Below are positions 37,701 to 44,718 of a DNA stretch of 64,000 nt, piece after piece (position 1 is the stretch's first letter; the number at the start of each line of letters is the position of its first letter). The position numbers and the translations under genes are program-made. The stretch spans positions 1-64,000 of the forward strand of contig WFVD01000020.1 of NCBI GenBank assembly GCA_015491865.1. The letters run 5' to 3'. The notes under the pieces were generated by a model, which ran no database searches, was not told where the DNA came from, and was given only the letters and a program-made list of their open reading frames with translations. The stretch comes from Gammaproteobacteria bacterium. Lineage in GTDB: Bacteria; Pseudomonadota; Gammaproteobacteria; SZUA-140.

Positions 37701-37749
37701 GGAGGGGCACAACCATTTTAGTGATCATGCTGAAAATGGTTGTGCCTCC
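37701..37749. other. Long stem-loop between the Met-rich gene and copA
   Basis: GGCACAACCATTTT (37706-37719) pairs perfectly with AAAATGGTTGTGCC (37733-37746) around a 13-base loop, and the stem continues as GGAGG / CCTCC (37701-37705 and 37745-37749) past a two-base bulge. No T tract follows on the minus strand, so it is more likely an mRNA processing or stability element, or a partial attenuator, than a plain terminator. Confidence 0.75.
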
Positions 37750-37769
37750 GCCTGGCAGAGCCTAAGTCG

Positions 37770-38273
37770 CTACTTCTTTTTCATCTCCATTTGCTGCTGT
37801 CGCATCATATGTTCCATCATCTGCCCCATCATCCCCTGCATCATATCCATACGCTGCTCCATCATACGGTGACGATTCTTCATCATCCCTTCGCCCCCTT
37901 TCATCTTCCCAGCAGCGCCATGATCAGCCATCTTTCCCGCCATTTTATGCTGCATCCCTTTATCACCCATCGAGCCAGACATCATCCCCTTCATCATCCC
38001 CATGCCTTGATGCATCTCTTTCATATGCTGCTGCATCAGCGCCTGTCTCTTTTTAACGTCCTTTGTATTCTCTATCTGCTCCATGATCTGCTTCATCTTT
38101 TCCATATGGGCCTTCATCGCTCCCATATCCATCATAGGCGCCCCATCTCTTTTCATCATCCCAGAAGTAGACTCACCTGAGTCGTTTTCCTGATGATGGC
38201 TCTTATCCGCAATCGCACTGCCCGTTAGCATCACAAAAATGACCACTGCCCCACTGAGTAATTTAGCTTTCAT
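37770..38273 (-). CDS. Exported Met-rich metal-binding protein
   Basis: 167 residues. A signal peptide (KLLSGAVVIFVMLTGSAIA) is followed by a sequence very rich in Met, His and Lys, with many MxxM and MM(E/K)HM clusters (MMEQRMDMMQGMMGQMMEHM), and helical heptad-like spacing. Met clusters bind Cu(I)/Ag(I) in the periplasm. It lies between merR and copA on the same strand and should be induced with them. The antisense frame over the same bases is His/Leu-rich and is only a shadow. Confidence 0.85.
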   Translation of the reverse strand: MKAKLLSGAVVIFVMLTGSAIADKSHHQENDSGESTSGMMKRDGAPMMDMGAMKAHMEKMKQIMEQIENTKDVKKRQALMQQHMKEMHQGMGMMKGMMSGSMGDKGMQHKMAGKMADHGAAGKMKGGEGMMKNRHRMMEQRMDMMQGMMGQMMEHMMRQQQMEMKKK

Positions 38274-38315
38274 TCCCTTTCTCCTTGTTTATTGATCAAT
38301 AATAGATCCATACAA

Positions 38316-38720
38316 TCACATCACCGATTCGATCAAATGACAGATCGCATCCCCATCAGGCTCACCATCCGGCATCGACTTCCACTTCTCCAGCGTATCA
38401 TCCATTCGCTGTTGCAGTGCATTAAGTTCAGCTAGCCGCGCTCGGTTCTTATCGATACGCTGGCGTATCATATCTCTGACTGCCGGACAGGGTGACTGCC
38501 CTTCATAGCTGTGTTCGAAAATAGTCTTAATATCGCTCAGCGTGAAGCCAAGCCCCTTGGCGTGACGAATAAACTTCACTCGCTTAATGTCATCCGCGCT
38601 AAAAAGTCGATAACCGTTATCTGGGTCACGTGATGGCGCTAACAGACCGATGCGCACATAATGGCGTATTGCATCCGGAGTCACCTCAACTGTTTTTGAC
38701 AATTCACTAACCGTTAACAT
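38316..38720 (-). CDS. MerR-family metal-responsive regulator
   Basis: 134 residues. The N-terminal winged helix (LTVSELSKTVEVTPDAIRHY, GYRLFSADDIKRVKFIRHAK) and dimer helix (IRQRIDKNRARLAELNALQQ) are standard. Metal-site Cys are C78 (SPCPA) and C127 (ICHL); it lacks the two-Cys C-terminal loop of CueR, so the ligand set is closer to the ZntR/CadR/PbrR side, and the effector cannot be stated from sequence. The gene heads the run merR / Met-rich / copA and has a MerR-type promoter just upstream, so it is probably autoregulated. Confidence 0.9.
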   Translation of the reverse strand: MLTVSELSKTVEVTPDAIRHYVRIGLLAPSRDPDNGYRLFSADDIKRVKFIRHAKGLGFTLSDIKTIFEHSYEGQSPCPAVRDMIRQRIDKNRARLAELNALQQRMDDTLEKWKSMPDGEPDGDAICHLIESVM

Positions 38721-38753
38721 ATTCTCGCCCCCTGCCTTTGTGCGATGACGTTA

Positions 38754-38785
38754 AGTGTAAGTCCCAGGTGCTACACATAGGTCAA
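38754..38785 (-). promoter_or_regulatory. MerR-type promoter and operator of merR
   Basis: On the minus strand TTGACC (38785-38780) and TACACT (38759-38754) are separated by 20 bases, the over-long spacer characteristic of MerR-activated promoters. Inside it CCTATGTG-TAG-CACCTGGG (38781-38763) forms a dyad matching at six of eight positions per arm. The -10 box is 33 bases from the merR ATG. Confidence 0.75.
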
Positions 38786-38898
38786 AACTTTTTTCAACAA
38801 CGCTGCGCGTACCAGTTTCATCTATGTTGTTCACCATTTCGCATTGCAGATATGCCTGCTGCCTGGACCAGGTTATATTCAGAACACAGGCTCTAACC

Positions 38899-39516
38899 TC
38901 AGTGCGTATGATCATCACCATCGTTTTTCATCGTCTCATCCATACCGCTAAAATCCATCTCCATCTCGTTCATCTCACCCTGGTGACTACCGGCCTGACT
39001 GCTGTTACTGCCGTGTTCATGACCACCACCGTCACCACCATGTGAGTGGCTGTGACCTTCGCCCTCTACTTTGGGTAGTGACATCACACCTAAACCGTAA
39101 CGGTAGACCACTTCACCACCGCGCCATGCGGTAGAGGCCAGCACAATACCGGCGATCAGCATACAGATCACAAAGGCCTTTCCGAGCGCTTTTCCCTGGC
39201 GAACCTGGATAATGGACCAGCTGGCCAGCGCAAGAAACAGCACAATGGTAGCAATGGCCCAGTTACGGTGATCCGTCATCGCCAGATGTGACGGGGTGTC
39301 ATGTGCGACAGTATTATAGGCATCGAGTCCGGCGAGCCCGGTGATAATTGTGATGGCCGCACCAAACCACAACGACCAGCGAGCAACCGTTTGCCACTGC
39401 TCTTTCAGCGGGGATTTAATGAAAGGGATTACAACAAAAAGCGCCACCGAGAGTGATAACAACGCCACCGTGAAGTGGACAAAAATGGGGTGAAAATTGG
39501 GGATAATTTCAGGCAT
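38899..39516 (-). CDS. DUF2231 membrane protein with His-rich tail
   Basis: 205 residues. Four membrane helices with the DUF2231 opening (FHPIFVHFTVALLSLSVALF) are followed by a soluble tail rich in His, Gly, Glu and Met (GHSHSHGGDGGGHEHG, then EMNEMEMDFSGMDE). The tail could bind copper or another soft metal. The conserved His in the first and second helices suggests haem or metal binding in the membrane, as in related small membrane proteins; this is not proved. It follows the YHS/HMA gene on the same strand. Confidence 0.78.
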   Translation of the reverse strand: MPEIIPNFHPIFVHFTVALLSLSVALFVVIPFIKSPLKEQWQTVARWSLWFGAAITIITGLAGLDAYNTVAHDTPSHLAMTDHRNWAIATIVLFLALASWSIIQVRQGKALGKAFVICMLIAGIVLASTAWRGGEVVYRYGLGVMSLPKVEGEGHSHSHGGDGGGHEHGSNSSQAGSHQGEMNEMEMDFSGMDETMKNDGDDHTH

Positions 39517-39603
39517 TGGGATGCTCCTTAATTGATTGATTAATTTCCGTCTATCGTCACTGCAACAGCTGTTCGGTTTCGATAGCTCACTCTCTCCCCT
39601 CTA

Positions 39604-40083
39604 TCAGGCCTGTGGTCGAGTTCGGTGATAGCGAGGCGCTGCCAGGTTATCCAGCTCGATCTCTTCACTGTTATCTACCCAGGCGCGGCGCAGGTGCTCC
39701 AGCCAGCTACCGCCGAGCTGCAGCCCTATTTCACCTAGCGCTTTTTCAATCTGGCTTTCGGTCACCTGCAGCAGGTCATAGGTGATGCTTATGGTGTCAC
39801 CCTCGACTATTACCATTTTTACCCCCATCATCTCCTTCAAATAAGGGACGAGAAGCGCGCTCACCTCACTATCCAGTGGCGTAGTCAGATGTATGGCTCG
39901 CCGTTTCAGAATCTCACTTCGTGCTTTGCCTGTTCTGCTACTGTAGATAACTGGATGTGCAGAAAATGTCTCCCGGCACTGCTCAGAACAGAAATGAAAA
40001 TACATTTTGTTATATGTAACGGGAGGTACCTCTATCTCAGCGCTCATCCCGCACACAGGACAGCTATCTTCAAGCTGATTCAC
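39604..40083 (-). CDS. YHS domain fused to an HMA-like domain
   Basis: 159 residues. The N-terminal half is a YHS-type metal site (CPVCGMSAEIEVPPVTYNKM, FCSEQCRETFSAHP). The C-terminal half (VKMVIVEGDTISITYDLLQV then TESQIEKALGEIGLQLGG) has the beta-alpha-beta pattern of heavy-metal-associated domains but lacks the CxxC pair. It has no signal peptide, so it is probably cytosolic. Its stop overlaps nothing, while its start overlaps the last base of the AhpD-like gene, indicating coupling. A copper chaperone role is inference. Confidence 0.68.
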   Translation of the reverse strand: MNQLEDSCPVCGMSAEIEVPPVTYNKMYFHFCSEQCRETFSAHPVIYSSRTGKARSEILKRRAIHLTTPLDSEVSALLVPYLKEMMGVKMVIVEGDTISITYDLLQVTESQIEKALGEIGLQLGGSWLEHLRRAWVDNSEEIELDNLAAPRYHRTRPQA

Positions 40084-40664
40084 TATGCACCCCTCCCTTC
40101 TCGCTGTGCGCCTGACTGCAGGGCAATTTCACAGAAGCCCTGCGGCTTAACACCCAGCGCGGCATTGAATTTACTCGACATATTCTGAAAGCCAATCAGA
40201 CCAGTTAATTCAATAATGGCATCATCATCAAAATGGCGGCGTAATGCTTCGAAATGGGCATCTGTCGCTTGTTGATCGCTATATGTTACTGCCTCGGTGT
40301 AGTGAAGCGCTGCCTTCTCTCTTTCATTGTAGAGATCACTATCCGAAAATGCGGGCAGCGTACTCAGTTTCTCATCGCTGATACCGCGTCGTAATGCAGT
40401 AAATAAATTGATATCAACACAGAAAGGACACCAGTTAATTTGAGAAACCCGCACGGTAACCAGTGTTCTTAGCGCTGGCTCCAGCGGTGAGGAGCGACGA
40501 TCAAACGCACCATAGAGTGATGCCATTGTAACGAATACCCTTGGGCTTCTCCCCCACAGGCGTGCAGGTTCAAGGATCGCGCCATATTTTCGTTTCTGAT
40601 TCCAGAAAAACAATCTTACATACCAGGGGAACGAATATCCTGCGGGCGTTGTGATAACTGACAT
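40083..40664 (-). CDS. Carboxymuconolactone decarboxylase (AhpD-like) family protein
   Basis: 193 residues from ATG 40664, with GGAG nine bases upstream. The family core contains C79-P-F-C82 followed by VDIN (ISQINWCPFCVDIN), the redox pair of AhpD-type alkylhydroperoxidases. EPALRTLVTVRVSQINW is the helix before it. A peroxide-reducing or thiol-relay role under metal stress is likely but not shown. It is translationally joined to the YHS/HMA gene. Confidence 0.8.
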   Translation of the reverse strand: MSVITTPAGYSFPWYVRLFFWNQKRKYGAILEPARLWGRSPRVFVTMASLYGAFDRRSSPLEPALRTLVTVRVSQINWCPFCVDINLFTALRRGISDEKLSTLPAFSDSDLYNEREKAALHYTEAVTYSDQQATDAHFEALRRHFDDDAIIELTGLIGFQNMSSKFNAALGVKPQGFCEIALQSGAQREGRGA

Positions 40665-40755
40665 ACTTTCATCTCCTTTCACTATTCAGTTAACCATTTC
40701 GATAGCCGTGGCTCAGACTTTTAGATACCGAATGACTATCCCTACCAGATCTATC

Positions 40756-41496
40756 TTAATTCGATGACATTAAATAGATCACAAGGTAGAACCCCCCAAA
40801 AAGCAGCGGTTGATGCAAAAGATAGATCAACAGACTATGCCGACCTCCCCATGCAAGTACCCCGGTAAGCGATCCCCCGCCTCGACTATCAACATTCAGT
40901 AATCCATATTTTTCAATGAGAAGCCCTAAAAACATTCCGATCAGAACAACACCAAACCAGGGTAACAATGGTACATAATCTTCACTGTATGGGCGCCCAC
41001 TCATTAAACCTGTCCAATACCAAAGTGGCGAATCAAACAGCCCAGCATAAAATCTAACCCCGATAACAATAATGGCCACTCCTAAAATCAGGTTTAGCCA
41101 GAAAAGATTTCTGAAAATAAGCCCCAACACACTGGCCACTACAATAAAATGAAGCACGCCGAAATAGATAAAGCTATCTGGAAAAACAAGATAACTGCCG
41201 ACACTAACGAGTGTAGCGGCGCCGATTAACCGCACAAGGCGCTTATAATAACGCGCGGGTTTGATGCCATGGCCTGTTGCCAGTTGCAGGCTAATTCCCA
41301 CCAGGCATAGAAAAAAAGTCACGATGACGATACGAAAATTGAGCCAGAATGGCTCTCGATTAAAATCAATATCAAGGTACTGGAAGTGACTTAAATCATA
41401 GGCAAAATGGAACACAATCATCAGCGCAACAGCGATTCCACGCCAGACGTCTACATAAAAATAGCGCCCTTTAGATTGATTAACCACATCACTCAA
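40756..41496 (-). CDS. DUF1624 (HGSNAT-like) membrane protein
   Basis: 246 residues, about seven membrane segments. The opening RYFYVDVWRGIAVALMIVFH with a conserved Asp and His, and the closing GRHSLLIYLLHQPLLFGG, are the DUF1624 / heparan-alpha-glucosaminide acetyltransferase catalytic pattern. It may transfer an acyl group across or at the membrane; the substrate is unknown. A CopR/CusR-like box lies 190 bases upstream, so metal control is possible. Confidence 0.75.
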   Translation of the reverse strand: MSDVVNQSKGRYFYVDVWRGIAVALMIVFHFAYDLSHFQYLDIDFNREPFWLNFRIVIVTFFLCLVGISLQLATGHGIKPARYYKRLVRLIGAATLVSVGSYLVFPDSFIYFGVLHFIVVASVLGLIFRNLFWLNLILGVAIIVIGVRFYAGLFDSPLWYWTGLMSGRPYSEDYVPLLPWFGVVLIGMFLGLLIEKYGLLNVDSRGGGSLTGVLAWGGRHSLLIYLLHQPLLFGGFYLVIYLMSSN

Positions 41497-41687
41497 TTTG
41501 TCTTTCCTGTCGTCTGGGCTATGAGCACTAAGCTATAAATGACATTAAAGAAGAGTATCATCAACCACTAAAGCGATCTCACCATTAGTGGATAACACTC
41601 TGGACGCAGCACTATGCAGCGTGCCACCCCCTCCCTCTTTCTAATCCAAAGAGTAACAAACGCCCCTGACTAGCGAGTGACAACTTC

Positions 41688-41703
41688 ATTACAATTATGT
41701 AAT
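41688..41703. promoter_or_regulatory. CopR/CusR-like operator upstream of the DUF1624 gene
   Basis: ATTACA-ATTA-TGTAAT is a perfect inverted repeat (extended by C/G on each side). It nearly equals the box at 50762 between cusC2 and cusR, and flanking bases match too (GTGAC before, ATG and TCAT after). The nearest gene it could control is DUF1624 on the minus strand. The rest of the 41497-42027 gap holds a 140-bp palindromic element and no gene that I can support. Confidence 0.7.
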
Positions 41704-41865
41704 GATGAGATCATGCAGATAAGTTACACGCCATTGTCTGACCTGATACTGAGAAACAGTGGGTGCAATACCGTCTTATCATGCTGAGTATTCTGATAAT
41801 AGTGAGAATGGAACTCTTTCTTTTTACATCATATTTCAGTGATGGTTGAAAGCGTCGTATCAGCT

Positions 41866-42005
41866 TGAGACCTCTGCACGATCGTTCCTTTGCCCTCTGC
41901 AGCATTAAAAGCGTACTCAATCGCTCATTTATAGCGATGAACACCCTCATTCCGTGCGCTTTTGCCTGGCCAGAGCATAAAATTCCTGCTCACGCAAAGG
42001 TCTCA
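41866..42005. repeat. 140-bp MITE-like palindromic element with IS5-like ends
   Basis: The ends are TGAGACCTCTGC (41866-41877) and GCAAAGGTCTCA (41994-42005), a 12-bp inverted repeat with one mismatch. The whole element is an imperfect palindrome: inner blocks such as TTAAAAGCG and CGCTTTTGCC face each other, and the centre ATCGCT-N7-AGCGAT (41920-41938) is perfect. The ends recall those of some IS5-family elements (GAGACCTTTGCA-type). No transposase is encoded. No clear target duplication is visible. Confidence 0.7.
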
Positions 42006-42027
42006 GTTTATGTCATTTTGAAGAGTA

Positions 42028-42546
42028 CTAGCTTCCTGTGTAGTAGATACCGCCTTTATGTTTTTTGCCATCGGCGGTCTTAAACAGAATCATCATCTGG
42101 TGTTTACCTTTATGGCCAAGATCATAACCCGCCATCAGCCAGTCACCCATCACCATCGCCTTTTTGGTCTCGGATTGGCCATTAGGGTGAACCACCCTGG
42201 TATTCATCATAATATTGGTTAGCGCCTTGCCATTTTTCTCCACCTTGATCATAAAGTCATGACTGCCCCCCATCTCTTTTCCTGGCTTTGCTTTCATAAT
42301 ATGAAAGGTGACGTTATAGCCGTCTATCTTTTTCTCCTTCAGGAACATTTTATTTGCTGAGCCGTGGCCGTGATCATGACCCCCTTGCCCTGAACCGTGA
42401 TCATCATGTTTCATACCGGCCCCATGATGGTCACTACCATTATCATCGTGGTCATGCGCGTGGTCGCCAGCGGCATGAAGAGGTGAAGTGAACGCCAACA
42501 CACCAGTGAAGAGCCAGGCCATTACATTACATCTTTTCTGTTTCAT
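42028..42546 (-). CDS. Exported His/Asp-rich protein
   Basis: 172 residues from ATG 42546, which has AAAGGAG in good position (the open frame to 42720 overlaps kdsB and is not used). A signal peptide (AWLFTGVLAFTSPLHAAG) is followed by a His/Asp-rich metal-binding stretch (DHAHDHDDNGSDHHGAG, GQGGHDHGHG) and then a beta-rich domain with FHIMKAKPGKEMGGSHDFMI and a run of Met (NIMMNTRVVHP, HQMMILF). The fold may be of the YtkA/CopC sandwich kind; I am not sure. A periplasmic copper-binding role fits the neighbours. Confidence 0.75.
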   Translation of the reverse strand: MKQKRCNVMAWLFTGVLAFTSPLHAAGDHAHDHDDNGSDHHGAGMKHDDHGSGQGGHDHGHGSANKMFLKEKKIDGYNVTFHIMKAKPGKEMGGSHDFMIKVEKNGKALTNIMMNTRVVHPNGQSETKKAMVMGDWLMAGYDLGHKGKHQMMILFKTADGKKHKGGIYYTGS

Positions 42547-42619
42547 GATTTTCTCCTTTAATAAATTATCTAAACAAAATAAATCCGTCCCATAGGAACT
42601 ATTGCTCGTGAAAAGGCCG

Positions 42620-43414
42620 CTATAAAGCGCTACCCTTCCAGCGTTTAACAAAAGCTCGGTAATCATCCGGAGTATCAACCCCTGGCACTGCATGCTTAAT
42701 GACCCCAACATGGATACCAAGATAATTTTCTATCACACGAAGCTGCTCCAGCTGTTCGGTTGATTCGAGATGAGATTTATCGAGCTTTGTAAATGCTAAT
42801 AGCGACTCTTTTGTGTATGCATAGAGACCAATGTGCATAAGGTACACTTCATTATGGGTGGGCTTTCCACCGTTTGACCGCAGGTGCGGAACCAGACTTC
42901 GTGAGAAATAGATGGCTCTGTATGCTTCGATATTCGAAGCTGCGTTCGCCAGTTTTTTCCCTAATACTACTTTGACACATGCAGGGTCCAGTGGTGTGCC
43001 CGTACCGACCTCACTACCTGCCGGGAAACGGCAGGCCAGCGTACTCATGAACGGCGTAGTCTCATGCTGAATTCTGGCCACCAGATCAATCGCTGCGGGG
43101 TCCAGCTCTGGTTCATCTCCCTGAACATTGACCACAACGTCATACTCAGCCGATAGCGTTGTGACCGCCTCCGCTATTCTGTCCGATCCACTTTCATGAT
43201 GGGCAGAAGTCATCACACAGTGCCCTCCGAAGGCGTGAACGGCAGCTTCGATACGGCTGTCATCAGTCGCTACCACAACATCACTCGCCAGTTCTGATTT
43301 ACTCGCCTGCTCATAGACGTGCTGTATGAGTGGCTGCCCCGTTTCATCCAGCAGAGGCTTGCCTGGCAACCGGCTGGAGCCAAAACGGGCGGGGATCAAT
43401 ATCAGTGTTTTCAA
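42620..43414 (-). CDS. kdsB: 3-deoxy-manno-octulosonate cytidylyltransferase
   Basis: 264 residues. It activates Kdo as CMP-Kdo for lipopolysaccharide inner core. LILIPARFGSSRLPGKPLLD, VVVATDDSRIEAAVHAFGG and VVNVQGDEPELDP are diagnostic. No ATG lies at the family start; a TTG at 43414 preceded by CAGGAAACTGAA and one base after the glycosyltransferase stop fits best. The longer frame to 43471 overlaps that gene. It is out of context among metal genes but joined to a glycosyltransferase. Confidence 0.92.
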   Translation of the reverse strand: MKTLILIPARFGSSRLPGKPLLDETGQPLIQHVYEQASKSELASDVVVATDDSRIEAAVHAFGGHCVMTSAHHESGSDRIAEAVTTLSAEYDVVVNVQGDEPELDPAAIDLVARIQHETTPFMSTLACRFPAGSEVGTGTPLDPACVKVVLGKKLANAASNIEAYRAIYFSRSLVPHLRSNGGKPTHNEVYLMHIGLYAYTKESLLAFTKLDKSHLESTEQLEQLRVIENYLGIHVGVIKHAVPGVDTPDDYRAFVKRWKGSAL

Positions 43415-43415
43415 T

Positions 43416-44564
43416 TCAGTTTCCTGGTAGTTTCTGAGAACAGTGCTGCTCATGCGCACCATGCATTTCAAGAAAAATAGTGTTCAATTTATCAAAATGA
43501 AGTCGCTCGTCGAATGTTTCATCGGCGTTGCGCTTCCCATTCTCGGCCAGCTGCTGCTTCAGTGATTCATCCTCGTAAAGCCGCCTCAGGCTATCAGCCA
43601 GCGCATCGACATCACCGGGTGGGATAAGCAGGCCACTCTCTTCATGCGAGATAATCTCCGGCACACCACCCGCATCTGTACCGATCACCGCAACACCCTG
43701 ACGCATCGCCTCTACCAGCACCAGTCCAAACGTTTCACAGTAGGTCAGTAACACCACCACATCACAACATGACATCACCTGCTGCGGTGACTCGGTAAAA
43801 CCGGCGAATGTAATGTGCTCTTCGATAGCGCCATCCTCAGCACGCTTTTTTAACTGTTCAAAATAATCGTCATCCATCACATGCCCGATAATCAGTGCGC
43901 CGCCTTCAAAACCTTCATTTACCAGCTTTGCCATCGCTTCTACCAGCAGGTGCTGCCCCTTGCCATGCTCAATACGTCCAAACATACCGATACGAAACGG
44001 CCGTTTGATAAACTTCTCAGGCAGCAGAGCGCTACACGACTGCGGCTCTGATCTATCCGCAGCAGGTACGCCCAGATAGAGCAGCGTGATCCGTTCAGGC
44101 GGCAGTGGCAGATAGCGAAGCGCCTCCTTCTGAACCTGCCTGCTAACCACCAGCAGCCGGTCTATTTTGCTGTAAAAAAAACGGTGATAGCGGTCTTTTT
44201 TAGGACGGGTAATCCCCATGTGGCGGCTGTAAACCAGCTTAGGGCGACACTTTGAGAAACGTTGCGCCAACACCCCAAGTGCAAGATCCCTGACCCAGTG
44301 AAGATGAATAATGTCGATACCATGGGCATCGATATATTGCGCCAGCCGCAACGCATCGAGCAGCGGCATAACCTTCCAGTGCGGTCGCAGCAGTAGCACC
44401 GTCTCCCCTCCACCGGCAGCTTCGATACGTTGCGCCAGTGGCCCTTTGTCTCGTCCCACGAAATAACAGGTATGACCCGATTCACTCATAGCACGCCATT
44501 CGCGTTCGGCATAGAGCTCCAGTCCACCCACACCTGCCGATGTGCATAAAATCATGATCTTCAT
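43416..44564 (-). CDS. Group 1 (GT4) glycosyltransferase
   Basis: 382 residues, GT-B fold. The N-terminal domain starts MILCTSAGVGGLELYAEREW; the C-terminal nucleotide-sugar domain has FRIGMFGRIEHGKGQHLLVE and the EX7E region ETFGLVLVEAMRQGVAVIGT, GGVPEIISHEESGLLIPPGD. It probably transfers a sugar during lipopolysaccharide or exopolysaccharide synthesis; pairing with kdsB favours lipopolysaccharide core. Confidence 0.88.
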   Translation of the reverse strand: MKIMILCTSAGVGGLELYAEREWRAMSESGHTCYFVGRDKGPLAQRIEAAGGGETVLLLRPHWKVMPLLDALRLAQYIDAHGIDIIHLHWVRDLALGVLAQRFSKCRPKLVYSRHMGITRPKKDRYHRFFYSKIDRLLVVSRQVQKEALRYLPLPPERITLLYLGVPAADRSEPQSCSALLPEKFIKRPFRIGMFGRIEHGKGQHLLVEAMAKLVNEGFEGGALIIGHVMDDDYFEQLKKRAEDGAIEEHITFAGFTESPQQVMSCCDVVVLLTYCETFGLVLVEAMRQGVAVIGTDAGGVPEIISHEESGLLIPPGDVDALADSLRRLYEDESLKQQLAENGKRNADETFDERLHFDKLNTIFLEMHGAHEQHCSQKLPGN

Positions 44565-44679
44565 CGCGCCACAATATCACCCTTTAATATGATTGTTAAC
44601 GACACCATTAATGGCACTATCGCAACTAACAGGAGCGCTTCCATAGCGCACTGTTTAATAAATCTCACACTGACTCCAC

Positions 44680-44707
44680 CGCTCATCACAAGCCATCTGG
44701 ATGAGCG
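44680..44707. other. Stem-loop downstream of cusA2
   Basis: CGCTCATC (44680-44687) pairs perfectly with GATGAGCG (44700-44707), 12 bases beyond the cusA2 stop on the minus strand. There is no T tract, so it is probably a 3' end or stability structure of the efflux transcript. Confidence 0.45.
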
Positions 44708-44718
44708 ACTGTTAGAAC

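Noticed and set aside
37740-38180. Long His/Leu-rich plus-strand frame
   Set aside because: It is the antisense of the Met-rich protein gene; CAT on this strand is ATG on the other.
41711-41950. 79-residue minus-strand frame over the palindromic element
   Set aside because: Half of it lies inside the 140-bp element and the rest in non-coding DNA; no transposase motif is present.
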